Below, piece after piece: positions 1 to 7,902 of a stretch of 34,753 nucleotides of DNA. The DNA comes from Devosia sp. (GTDB lineage Bacteria; Pseudomonadota; Alphaproteobacteria; Rhizobiales; Devosiaceae). Each line of letters starts with the position of its first letter. Positions within the stretch are counted from its first letter, which is position 1. A program made the position numbers and the translations under genes. The notes under the pieces are model-generated. The model was given only the letters and a program-made list of their open reading frames with translations. It searched no databases and was not told the origin of the DNA. Location: NCBI GenBank assembly GCA_015657675.1, contig JACDQI010000006.1:1-34753 (forward strand), read 5' to 3'.

Positions 1-741
1 CCGAATTCACCGGCGCCGCCCGAAACGCCGCGCATCGCCTGCCCCCCCAGAGACGATGGCGCCGCCGACGCCCAGATCGAGGGTATAAACGATGAAATCC
101 TCGTAGCCCTTGGCAGCGCCCCAGGTCATTTCTGCGATCGCCGAACAATTGCTTTCGTTGTCGCAAAAGATCGGCACGTCTGGAAACAGCTCGCCGAAAA
201 GTTCACGCATGTCGACGCCGGCCCAGCGCGGCATGCCGCCGGCCCGCAGCATCTGTCCGCTCTTGGGGTTAACGGGACCACCGGCCGCGATACCGACGCC
301 GAGCAGGCCCTTCTTTGACCAGCGTCCGCTCTCGGCCTCGATGAGCTCACGGACCTTCTGCACGCCAGTCTCCGGGCTGTAGTCGACTTCGAGATCGATT
401 ACTCGATCACTGAGTACGTTGTGCGCCACGTCCGCGACGATCACCTGAATTTCGGTCTGCCCGACAAGAATGCCGATGCACCTGCCGGCCTTGGGATTGA
501 GGGTCAGTGCGGTCGCCGGTCGACCCACGCCTCCCGCGGCGTCCGTTCCGACTTCCACCACCATGTCGGTGCGGCGCAGTTCAGCCAATGTCGTAGACAC
601 CGTCGACTTGGCAAGGCCGGTGAGGCGCGAAATCTGTGCCGCACTCAATGCGCCGCGCTCCGAGAGCGCGCGCACAATCCGACTGGTCGGCGTGCCGACA
701 GAGCGGTCTGACAGCAGCGACCTCAGCTCTATCTTGTTCAC
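1..741 (-). CDS. ROK-family transcriptional regulator, C-terminus cut by window edge, frameshifted
   Basis: The protein starts with a winged helix-turn-helix (about residues 20-60, with ALSAAQISRLTGLAKSTVS as the recognition region), followed by a ROK sugar-kinase-like domain with the glycine-rich stretch GVGIAAGGPVNP and the pattern CDNESNCSAIAEMTWG. ROK regulators usually repress sugar genes and are released by a sugar ligand. It is divergent from a sugar ABC transporter operon, so it probably controls that operon. The frame breaks in a run of seven C on the plus strand at about 43-49: with six, the protein reads on as GGAIVSGGQAMRGVSGGAGEF, the expected ROK continuation, and leaves the window. 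As given it would end in an unrelated arginine-rich tail. The family call is firm; the ligand is unknown. Confidence 0.88.
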
Positions 742-760
742 ATCGATCGCCCCAAGCGCG

Positions 761-790
761 TTGACATTGCTAAAATGTTCGCCGTAGAAC
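761..790 (+). promoter_or_regulatory. Probable promoter and ROK operator of the sugar ABC operon
   Basis: A perfect -35 hexamer TTGACA lies at 761-766, and a weak -10 (TAGAAC, 785-790) follows after 18 bases. Overlapping the -35 and the spacer is an inverted repeat ACATT-GCTAA-AATGT at 764-778. Placement between the divergent regulator and transporter suggests a repressor site. The elements are visible; the use by this ROK protein is inferred. Confidence 0.45.
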
Positions 791-900
791 TAATGCCAGC
801 ATTGCTCAAGAGCATGAGCACTGCACAGGAGAAAGCGCAAGGGGCCCGCATACGACCGCAAGAGTCGATGGGGCGGCCGAAGCGCAGGGAGAGGACAACA

Positions 901-2175
901 ATGACCTTCAAGTGGAAGGCCGCTACTGCTGCGGCCACGATGATGACGGCTGCCTTGCTTTCGGGCACCGCGATGGCCGAACCCAAGGTGCTCATGCTGC
1001 ACCAGTGGGCTTCCGGCAACGACGCCGCCTCGATCGCCAAGCTCGGTGAAATGTTCACCGCCAAGGGCGGCACCTGGGAGCAGACCGCTATTGCCGGTCA
1101 CACTGCCAATACGCTTGCAAAGCTCCGCGCCGACGTCGTCGCCGGCAATGCTCCTGCTGCAGTGCAGCTCAAGGGCCCGGAAATCGCTGAGTGGAACGCC
1201 ACCGGTGGTACCGCCGACATGGACGAACTGGCCACCGCTGAAGGTTGGGACGCTGTCGTGGCTCCCGAGCTGCTGCCGGTCATGAAGCCGGAAGGCAAGT
1301 GGGTCGCCGCGCCGATGAACATCCATCGGATCAACTGGATGTGGGGCAACAAGGCCGCCATGGAAGCAGCCGGCGTGACCGAACTGCCCAAGACCTGGGC
1401 CGACTTCAACGCCGCCTGTGAAAAGGCCATCGCTGCCGGCAAGGTCTGCCTGGCTCACTTCAGCGCTGACTGGTCCGACGCCACGACTTTCGAAACCGTC
1501 GTCTATGGTCAGGACATCGATCTCTACCGCAAGGCCTTCGTTGAAGGCGACGTCGAAGCCCTGCGTTCGCCGGGCATGATCAAGGCCTTCGAGCAGATGA
1601 AGCTGATGGTCTCCAAGTACATGGATCCGGCGATCGCTGGCCGTGACTACGACACCGGCGCGAACATGATGGCCAACGGCGATGCGCTGTTCTTCATCAT
1701 GGGCGACTGGGAACTCGGCCGTCTCGTTTCCATCGGCAAGACCCCCGGCACCGACATCCTCTGCGGCCAGTCTCCGACCGATTGGGCCGGCAATGGCTTC
1801 ATCCTCAACTCGGACTCGGTTGTGTTCTTCAAGCAGAACGACCCCGACTTCCAGGAAGGCCAGAAGCTCCTCGCCTCGACCATCCTGAGCCCAGAGTTCC
1901 AGAGCGTCTTCAACATTGCCAAGGGCTCGATCCCGGCACGTCTGGACGTCGATCTGACCAAGGGCTTTAACGCCTGCCAGCAGCAGAGCCAGGCCGAGCT
2001 GAAGGGCTCGATCGAAGGCGGCACGCTGGTCCGCTCGATGGCCCACAACATGACCGTGCTGCAGAAGTATCGTGGCGCCATGATGGACACCATCACGGAG
2101 TTTGTGAACGCCCCCGAGATGACCTCGGAAGAAGCGGCCAACCTGATGGCTGACGCCGTCGAAGCCCAGATGTAA
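901..2175 (+). CDS. Sugar ABC transporter substrate-binding protein (CUT1 type)
   Basis: This is a 424-residue extracytoplasmic solute-binding protein (family 1, COG1653-like). It has a Sec signal peptide of about 26 residues ending in GTAMA before EPKVLMLHQW. The mature protein has the usual features: a strand leading to HQWASGND, then SVAPMNIHRINWMWGN-type and GDWELG segments. The ATG at 901 is chosen over upstream in-frame starts because a purine-rich site (GGGAGAGG, about 888-895) sits at good spacing and the signal peptide begins there. It is first in an operon with two permeases and an ATPase, and would deliver a carbohydrate to them in the periplasm. The substrate cannot be told from sequence; downstream SDR and isomerase genes suggest a sugar or polyol that is oxidised. 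Confidence 0.93.
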   Translation: MTFKWKAATAAATMMTAALLSGTAMAEPKVLMLHQWASGNDAASIAKLGEMFTAKGGTWEQTAIAGHTANTLAKLRADVVAGNAPAAVQLKGPEIAEWNATGGTADMDELATAEGWDAVVAPELLPVMKPEGKWVAAPMNIHRINWMWGNKAAMEAAGVTELPKTWADFNAACEKAIAAGKVCLAHFSADWSDATTFETVVYGQDIDLYRKAFVEGDVEALRSPGMIKAFEQMKLMVSKYMDPAIAGRDYDTGANMMANGDALFFIMGDWELGRLVSIGKTPGTDILCGQSPTDWAGNGFILNSDSVVFFKQNDPDFQEGQKLLASTILSPEFQSVFNIAKGSIPARLDVDLTKGFNACQQQSQAELKGSIEGGTLVRSMAHNMTVLQKYRGAMMDTITEFVNAPEMTSEEAANLMADAVEAQM

Positions 2176-2188
2176 CGACCCCCGTTTC

Positions 2189-2228
2189 GATCGGTCGCGG
2201 CCCATGCCGCGACCGATCTTCTTTGTTT
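2189..2228 (+). terminator. Strong hairpin with U-rich tail between binding protein and permease
   Basis: A perfect 12-bp stem (GATCGGTCGCGG at 2189-2200, CCGCGACCGATC at 2207-2218) with a six-base loop is followed by TTCTTTGTTT. It has the form of a rho-independent terminator but lies inside the transporter operon, 13 bases after the binding-protein stop. In such operons a partial terminator or 3'-end stabiliser is known to raise binding-protein level relative to the membrane parts. That role is inferred here. Confidence 0.8.
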
Positions 2229-2246
2229 ACTCGGGAGGGGGAGCCT

Positions 2247-3179
2247 TTGAGCACCGCCACATATTCTACTGCAGTTGCAGGCAGCACCAGCTTTGCCGAA
2301 AAGCTGAAAAAGTGGGTGCCGATCTTCGTGATTGCACCCTCCATTCTTGCCTCGTTCATTTATGTTTTCGTCTTTGCCGGGTGGACCTTTTACATCTCGC
2401 TGAGCGACTCCACGCTGCTGCCGACCTATGGCTTCCGCGGGCTGGAAAACTACATCAGCCTCTGGAACAACCGGCGCTGGGGCGTCGCCTACTCCAACCT
2501 GTTCTTCTTCTCGTTTTTTTACGTGTTCGCGGCGATGGCCGTCGGGCTGCTGCTGGCGCTCCTCATCGATCAGAAGATCCGCGCCGAGAGTTTCTGGCGC
2601 ACCATGTACATGTACCCCCTGGCGGTGAGCTTTATCGTCACCGGCACCGTCTGGCAGTGGCTCTACAACCCCACCGCCGGCATCCAGTTTCTGGTCAACT
2701 CGCTTGGCTGGACGGATTTCGAGTTCGCGCTGACCACCGACCGCAAGAACGCCATCTGGGCCATTATCATCACCGGTGTCTGGCAGAGCGCCGGCTTCAC
2801 CATGGCGCTCTTTCTCGCCGGCCTGCGCTCGGTAGACGGTGACATCATCAAGGCCGCCTCCATCGACGGTGCCTCGACCTTCCGCATCTATCGCAAGGTC
2901 ATTCTGCCCTCGATCACGCCGATCTTTCTCGCGGTGGCCGTTGTGCAGTTGCAGGCCGCCATCAAGACCTTCGATCTGGCCGTGGCGCTGACCAACTCCG
3001 GCCCCGGCATCTCCACCACCTTCCCCGCCACTTACGTCTACGACCTGATGTTCCAGCGTGGCGAAATCGGCGAAGGCGCGGCGGCTGCCATGATGATCCT
3101 CGCGGCACTAGCCGTGGTGCTGGTGCCCTATTCGCTGTACCTGACTTGGCGTCGCAGGAAGGAGAGCGGCCGTGGCTGA
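2247..3179 (+). CDS. Sugar ABC transporter permease 1 (MalF/UgpA-like)
   Basis: This 310-residue inner-membrane permease has about six transmembrane helices. It begins with a short cytoplasmic segment and a first helix around FVIAPSILASFIYVFVFAGW. The EAA loop that docks the ATPase is clear near residue 210 (KAASIDGASTFRIYRKVILPSI). The TTG at 2247 is preferred to the TTG at 2223 because the strong site GGGAGGGGG (2233-2241) lies just five bases upstream of it. The gene overlaps the next permease by eight bases, so the two are probably translationally coupled. It forms a heterodimer pore with the next gene product. Confidence 0.92.
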   Translation: MSTATYSTAVAGSTSFAEKLKKWVPIFVIAPSILASFIYVFVFAGWTFYISLSDSTLLPTYGFRGLENYISLWNNRRWGVAYSNLFFFSFFYVFAAMAVGLLLALLIDQKIRAESFWRTMYMYPLAVSFIVTGTVWQWLYNPTAGIQFLVNSLGWTDFEFALTTDRKNAIWAIIITGVWQSAGFTMALFLAGLRSVDGDIIKAASIDGASTFRIYRKVILPSITPIFLAVAVVQLQAAIKTFDLAVALTNSGPGISTTFPATYVYDLMFQRGEIGEGAAAAMMILAALAVVLVPYSLYLTWRRRKESGRG

Positions 3180-4080
3180 TACCACCCTTTCGTCGAGCCG
3201 AGGCATCGACCTCGAAGCAGGCGCCGCCAGCCGCAAACGCTTGATCAGCCGCATCATCATCTACGGGCTACTGACGTTATTTGCCCTTTTCTACATCGGG
3301 CCGTTGTTCGTCGTGGTGGTGAACTCCTTCCGCCCGCTGCAGGAGATTTCGGCCAACGGCCTGCTCTCCTTACCGCAGAGTCTGCACCTCTCGGCGTGGC
3401 CGCAGGCCTGGGGTGAGTTCTGCATCGGCGGCCAGTGCGCCGGCATGCAGCGCTACTTCTGGAACTCGGATCATGATGGTGGTCCCGGCGACCATCATTC
3501 CACTGCCCTCGGCGCCATCAACGGCTACGTGCTCTCGAAGTGGAAGTTCCCGGGCTCGGAAATCATCTTTGGAATGATGCTGCTCGGCGTCTTCATGCCC
3601 GGCCAGATCGCGCTGCTCCCCTGGGCGTTCCTTCTGGGCAAGCTCGGCCTCGCCAACTCGGTCTACGGGCTGATCCTCGTGCACTGCATCCAGGGCCTGG
3701 CTTTCACCACCCTCTTCTGCCGCAACTACTTCATCGGCATCCCCGATGATCTGGTGAAGGCCGCACGTATCGACGGGGCCGGCTTCTGGCGGATCTTTTA
3801 CAAGATCATCCTGCCGATCTCACCGCCGATCCTCATCGTCACCGTCATCTGGCAGTTCACTGGCATCTGGAACGAGTACCTCTTTGGCGTAGTGCTCAAT
3901 TCCGGCGCTAATCAGCCGATCACAGCCGCTCTCGTCGCTCTCTCCATGAGTGGCACCACGGTGCGCAGCTACGACGTGATGAGCGCCGCGGTGCTGATTG
4001 GTGCCCTCCCCCCGCTGCTGGTCTACTTCTTCGGCGGCAAGTACTTCGTCCGGGGTCTGACCCAGGGCGCGATCAAATAG
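3172..4080 (+). CDS. Sugar ABC transporter permease 2 (MalG/UgpE-like), locally frame-scrambled
   Basis: This is a 302-residue second permease subunit. It starts at a GTG overlapping the end of permease 1 and has an EAA loop [20 protein letters not shown]. Residues 100-109 read [10 protein letters not shown], an impossible membrane helix. Removing one G near 3468 and adding one T near 3499 gives [19 protein letters not shown], the expected hydrophobic helix, with frame unchanged on both sides. The gene therefore carries two compensating one-base errors, or in principle a real ten-residue scramble. Everything else matches the family in length and order. Confidence 0.9.
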   Translation: MADTTLSSSRGIDLEAGAASRKRLISRIIIYGLLTLFALFYIGPLFVVVVNSFRPLQEISANGLLSLPQSLHLSAWPQAWGEFCIGGQCAGMQRYFWNSDHDGGPGDHHSTALGAINGYVLSKWKFPGSEIIFGMMLLGVFMPGQIALLPWAFLLGKLGLANSVYGLILVHCIQGLAFTTLFCRNYFIGIPDDLVKAARIDGAGFWRIFYKIILPISPPILIVTVIWQFTGIWNEYLFGVVLNSGANQPITAALVALSMSGTTVRSYDVMSAAVLIGALPPLLVYFFGGKYFVRGLTQGAIK

Positions 4081-4096
4081 ATCCGGAGCATTTTTA

Positions 4097-5202
4097 ATGG
4101 CATCGCTTACTATCCGCAGCATCCGGAAGAACTACGGCAACGTCGAAGTTCTCAAGGGTATCGACATTGAGGCCAAGACCGGCGAGTTTATCGCTCTGGT
4201 CGGCCCATCCGGTTGCGGCAAATCCACCCTGCTGGCCATGATCGCCGGGCTCGAGTCGATCACCGCCGGCGAGATCTGGATCGGCGACCGCATGGTCAAT
4301 TCCGTCGCCCCCAAGGACCGCGACATCGCATGGTGTTCCAGTCCTATGCGCTCTACCCGACCATGACGGTCAAGCAGAACATGGCCTTCGGCATGGAGAG
4401 CCGCAACGTCCCCAAGGACCAGCAGGCTGAAGCCATCGCCCGCGTCGCCGCTCTGTTGCAGATCGAACCGCTGCTGCATCGCAAGCCCGGGCAGTTGTCG
4501 GGCGGCCAGCGCCAGCGCGTCGCCATGGGCCGCGCCCTGGTGCGCGACCCCTCCCTGTTCCTCTTTGACGAGCCGTTGTCGAACCTCGACGCCAAGCTGC
4601 GCGTCGACATGCGCACCGAGATCAAGAAGCTGCACAATCGGGTCGGCAAGACCACGGTCTACGTCACCCACGACCAGATCGAAGCCATGACGCTCGCCTC
4701 GCGTATCGCCGTCATGCATCAGGGTTCCGTACAGCAGTTCGACGAACCGGAGGTGATCTACAACCGTCCCGCCAATATGTTCGTCGCCGGCTTCATGGGC
4801 TCGCCGTCGATGAACTTCATCAGCGCCGAGATCGTCAACGACAATGGCCGCCCCTCGGTGACCTTCCCGCTCGGCGGCGGCAATGTCGCTATGCTTGCCC
4901 TGCACGAGGGCGTCGCCGAGCGCACCGGCATGCGCAAGGTCGTCCTCGGCATCCGCCCGGAGCATTTGAGCCGCTACACGCCCGAGATGGCTGGACGACC
5001 CGGCATTGCCAGTATGCACGCGCCCGTCGAAGTCGTCGAACCCACCGGCGCAGAGACTATGGCTGTGCTGCGGTTCGACCAGAGCGAAGTGGTGGGGCGC
5101 TTCACCCCCGACGAAGCGCCCAAGATGGGCGAGAACATGCCACTGGCCGTCGACATGACCCGCGCCTGCCTGTTCGACCCTGAAACCCAGCGCCTGATCT
5201 AG
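4097..5202 (+). CDS. Sugar ABC transporter ATPase (UgpC/MsmK family), frameshifted
   Basis: This gene would encode a 368-residue ATPase if one base is restored. The first part holds Walker A (GPSGCGKST). The second holds the Q-loop ([13 protein letters not shown]), signature [15 protein letters not shown], Walker B ([16 protein letters not shown]), the H-loop ([10 protein letters not shown]) and the C-terminal regulatory OB domain typical of sugar importers. Frame is lost at about 4328-4330, where GACATCGCATGGTG should read GACATCGCCATGGTG (DIAMVF). A site CGGAG precedes the ATG. It powers import with the two permeases. Since every motif is intact, a sequencing error is more likely than a dead gene. 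Confidence 0.92.
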
Positions 5203-5211
5203 GGGCAGAAA

Positions 5212-5964
5212 ATTCCCACATTTGCCAATTACGCCAGTCTGGCTGGCCAGGTCGTCTTCGTGACCGGCGGCGCCAGCGGCATCGGCGCGGACATTGTGCG
5301 CGCCTTCGCCGCCCAAGGCTCCAAGGTTGCTTTTGTCGATCTCCTCGAAAACGAGGGTAAGACGCTGGCCGTCGAGACCGGCAGCCTCTTCATCGCCTGC
5401 GACGTCACCGATATCCCTGCCCTCAAGGCAGCCATTGCCCGCGTGGGCGAGGACCTCGGGCCCATCCGCGTACTCGTCAACAACGCCGCCAACGATGACA
5501 GGCATGCCATCGACGCTGTGGATGAGGAATACTGGGACCGCTCGCAGGCCATCAATCTCAAGCCGCAGTTCTTCGCCGCCCAGGCCGTGCGGGCCCAGAT
5601 GCAAAAGCTCGGCGGCGGTTCGATCATCAACTTCTCCTCCATCGCCTGGCGCGGTGGTGCGGACAACATGCCCGCCTACGCCACCGCTAAGGCGGGCATC
5701 GTCGGCCTCACCCGCGCCCTCGGCCGCGGCTTTGGCGTCGACAATATCCGCGTCAACGCCATCGAACCGGGCGCGGTGATCACCGAGCGGCAGAAGCGGC
5801 TCTGGTTCAAGAACCAGGAGAGCATCGATGCCGTGGTCGCGCGGCAGGCGATCCGCAATGTCTTGCTTGGCGAGGAAATCGCCCGCACCGTGCTGTTTCT
5901 TGCCTCGGACGACAGCCGCATGATTACCAAGCAGTCCATCACTGTTGACGCGGGACTCAGGTAA
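5212..5964 (+). CDS. Short-chain dehydrogenase/reductase, probable sugar dehydrogenase; apparent ATT start
   Basis: This classical SDR has the cofactor motif VTGGASGIG, the NNAAND structural motif and the catalytic Ser...Tyr-x-x-x-Lys (FSSIAWRG...YATAK). The NDDRH sequence after NNAA resembles sugar dehydrogenases, which is suggestive only. The first standard start in frame is GTG at 5260, but using it would remove the first beta strand (SLAGQVVFVTGG). The frame is open back to a stop at 5200-5202, and a strong site AGGGGC (5201-5206) stands five bases before ATT at 5212, giving IPTFANYASLAGQVV. I place the start there. Either ATT is used or an ATG was miscalled. It is downstream of the ABC genes and probably oxidises the imported compound. 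Confidence 0.82.
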   Translation: MPTFANYASLAGQVVFVTGGASGIGADIVRAFAAQGSKVAFVDLLENEGKTLAVETGSLFIACDVTDIPALKAAIARVGEDLGPIRVLVNNAANDDRHAIDAVDEEYWDRSQAINLKPQFFAAQAVRAQMQKLGGGSIINFSSIAWRGGADNMPAYATAKAGIVGLTRALGRGFGVDNIRVNAIEPGAVITERQKRLWFKNQESIDAVVARQAIRNVLLGEEIARTVLFLASDDSRMITKQSITVDAGLR

Positions 5965-5995
5965 TGATGCGCAGGCATCAAGGGAGGATTGCGGC

Positions 5996-6979
5996 ATGAA
6001 ACTGACCACCGGGCTCAACCCATACGGCCTGACCTACTACCTGGGCCTGCAAGGGTCCGGCACGCCGCGCGCCAATCCAAAAGGCGCGGGTCTCGAAGGC
6101 TTCATCGCTCTCACCGAGGAACTGGGTGGCAAGGCGATCGAGCTCTGGGAAGGCTGGCTGAAGCCGATGTCGGACGCCGAACTTGCGGCGCTCAAGACCC
6201 GCCTCGACACCCTTGGCTGGAAGCGCGTGCTGAGCTCGGGCCTGCACCACGGCGACGTGGACTTTCTGATCCGCACCGCCAAGGCGCTCGACGCCAAATA
6301 CATCCGTTTTGCCCTGACACCTATCCTCTGCGGCGATCGCGCCGCTGCCGGCCAGAAATGGTACGAGCTGGTCGCCTCCGTTCGCGAAAAGCTCGAACTC
6401 TACGCTCCCATGGCTGCTGCGGCCGGCGTGGTGTTGCTGATAGAGAACCACCAGGATTTCACCAGCCGAGAGTTGGTTGGCCTCTGCGACGAGTTCGGCC
6501 CCGCCGTCCGGATCGTCTTCGACATGGCCAACACCTTCCCGGTGGCCGAGTCGCCGCTCGACTTCACCCGCGTTATTGCGCCCTACGTGCGCCATTGCCA
6601 CGTCAAAGACTACCGCGTGCAGTTCACCGATGACGGTTTCCGGCTCTGCCGCTGCCCTTCCGGCGATGGTGCCGTGCCGCACAAGGAAATGTTCGACATC
6701 CTTGCCGAGCATAACGAAGAGATGATTGCCTGTATCGAGATCGGCGCGCTCGAAGCGCGGCATGTCAAGCTGCTGACTCCCGGCTGGTGGCACGGCTATC
6801 CGCCCAAGCAGGCAGAAGAACTCGCCGCCTGCCTGCTCGCCGCCCAGCGCAACCGCTTCGCCGAAGGCGAGGAATGGCGCACGCCCTGGGAGCGCAACGC
6901 CGACCACGAATTGATCGACTACGAACTGGGGCAGTACCGGCGCTCGGCCGCCAACCTCAAGTCGCTCGGACTGATGTAA
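5996..6979 (+). CDS. Sugar phosphate isomerase/epimerase-like TIM-barrel protein
   Basis: This 327-residue protein of the xylose-isomerase-like TIM-barrel family (AP_endonuc_2) has candidate metal ligands spread along the barrel: Glu in LLIENHQD, Asp in IVFDMANTF, His in RHCHVKDY and Glu in CIEIGA. The ATG at 5996 follows the site GGGAGG (5982-5987), so the longer reading from 5945 overlapping the SDR is not used. It sits between two SDR genes in the transporter operon and probably isomerises or epimerises an oxidised sugar intermediate. The family is clear; the exact reaction is not. Confidence 0.85.
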   Translation: MKLTTGLNPYGLTYYLGLQGSGTPRANPKGAGLEGFIALTEELGGKAIELWEGWLKPMSDAELAALKTRLDTLGWKRVLSSGLHHGDVDFLIRTAKALDAKYIRFALTPILCGDRAAAGQKWYELVASVREKLELYAPMAAAAGVVLLIENHQDFTSRELVGLCDEFGPAVRIVFDMANTFPVAESPLDFTRVIAPYVRHCHVKDYRVQFTDDGFRLCRCPSGDGAVPHKEMFDILAEHNEEMIACIEIGALEARHVKLLTPGWWHGYPPKQAEELAACLLAAQRNRFAEGEEWRTPWERNADHELIDYELGQYRRSAANLKSLGLM

Positions 6980-6995
6980 TTTCTAGGAGGCCATT

Positions 6996-7805
6996 TTGGC
7001 TAAGGATCTTTCAGGTAAAATCGCTTTCGTCTCCGGTTCGGGCCGCGGCCTGGGCAACGTCATGGCGCGCAAGCTGGCAGCCAAGGGCGCGGACGTTGTC
7101 GTCCACGATCTCGCCTGGGACGCCACTGGCAAATACGGCGAGGCCTCGAACCTGGGCGAAGTGGTCAAGCAGATCGAGGCCATGGGCGTGCGCTCGATGG
7201 GCGTCACCGGCAATATCGGCGACCGCGATGCTGTGGCCAAGATGCGCGACGAGATCGAGAGCAAGTTCGGTCCGGTCGAAATCCTCGTCAACTGTGCCGG
7301 CGGCGACATCGGCGCCTCGGGCAACAAGCCCGATCCCAACAATATTCTCGGCATCACTTACGAGGACCTGATCACCCTCACCAACAACAACCTGATCGGC
7401 ACCATGCTGGTGACCCAGGCATTCGTGCCGCAGATGGTCGAACGCCAGCACGGTATCGTCGTCAACATCGCCTCGGTCGCCGCCCATATCGGCGTCAGCC
7501 ATGGCGGCATCTACGCCACCCTCAAGGCGGCCGTGACCCACTACACCCGCTGCCTTGCCGACGAAGTCCGCACCGCCGGCGTGCGCGTCAATGCCGTCAG
7601 CCCCGGCCCGGCCAAAACCGCCCGCTTCCAGGCGACGCGCACTGTCGACCCGGACAAGATGAACTCCAACAAGGTTTCCATGGATCGCTACGCCGAGCCC
7701 GAGGAAATCGCTGACGCTGTGGTCTTCCTCTGCAGCCCGGAATCCAAGTTTATCCACGGCCAGTTGCTCCGCGTCGACGGCGGCCTGCAGCTCTACGCCG
7801 GCTGA
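6996..7805 (+). CDS. Short-chain dehydrogenase/reductase 2
   Basis: This 269-residue SDR starts at TTG, with a near-perfect site AGGAGG (6985-6990). It has the cofactor loop SGSGRGLG, the NCAGG motif and the catalytic Ser...Tyr-x-x-x-Lys (NIASVAAHIG...YATLK), then the usual C-terminal VDGGLQLY. It is the last gene of the run starting with the binding protein; the next gene has its own operator. It likely performs a second redox step in the same sugar pathway. It differs clearly from the SDR at 5212, so it is not a recent duplicate. Confidence 0.88.
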   Translation: MAKDLSGKIAFVSGSGRGLGNVMARKLAAKGADVVVHDLAWDATGKYGEASNLGEVVKQIEAMGVRSMGVTGNIGDRDAVAKMRDEIESKFGPVEILVNCAGGDIGASGNKPDPNNILGITYEDLITLTNNNLIGTMLVTQAFVPQMVERQHGIVVNIASVAAHIGVSHGGIYATLKAAVTHYTRCLADEVRTAGVRVNAVSPGPAKTARFQATRTVDPDKMNSNKVSMDRYAEPEEIADAVVFLCSPESKFIHGQLLRVDGGLQLYAG

Positions 7806-7845
7806 TCGGACCGCCCTGATCCGGTCGGGTTCGCCGAAATCCGAC

Positions 7846-7855
7846 TTGTATACAA
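7846..7855. promoter_or_regulatory. GntR-type operator palindrome
   Basis: TTGTATACAA is a perfect palindrome of the kind bound by FadR/VanR-type GntR regulators. It lies 48 bases before the gamma-glutamyltransferase-like start. No GntR gene is in the window, so the regulator would act in trans. Recognition is by motif only. Confidence 0.45.
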
Positions 7856-7892
7856 AGGTTCGGTGCAGCAAAGTCGTCAGGCACCGAACCTT
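7855..7892. repeat. Perfect 12-bp inverted repeat upstream of the GGT-like gene
   Basis: AAGGTTCGGTGC (7855-7866) and GCACCGAACCTT (7881-7892) are perfect complements around a 14-base loop. There is no T run, so it is not a terminator. It could be an RNA hairpin in the leader just before the ribosome site (CGAGG, about 7894-7898) or a second operator touching the GntR-like site. Confidence 0.7.
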
Positions 7893-7902
7893 CCGAGGCA
7901 AC

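Noticed and set aside
4132-6018. 628-residue minus-strand open frame
   Set aside because: It is antisense to the ATPase and SDR genes, has no recognisable motif, and is a product of high GC content.
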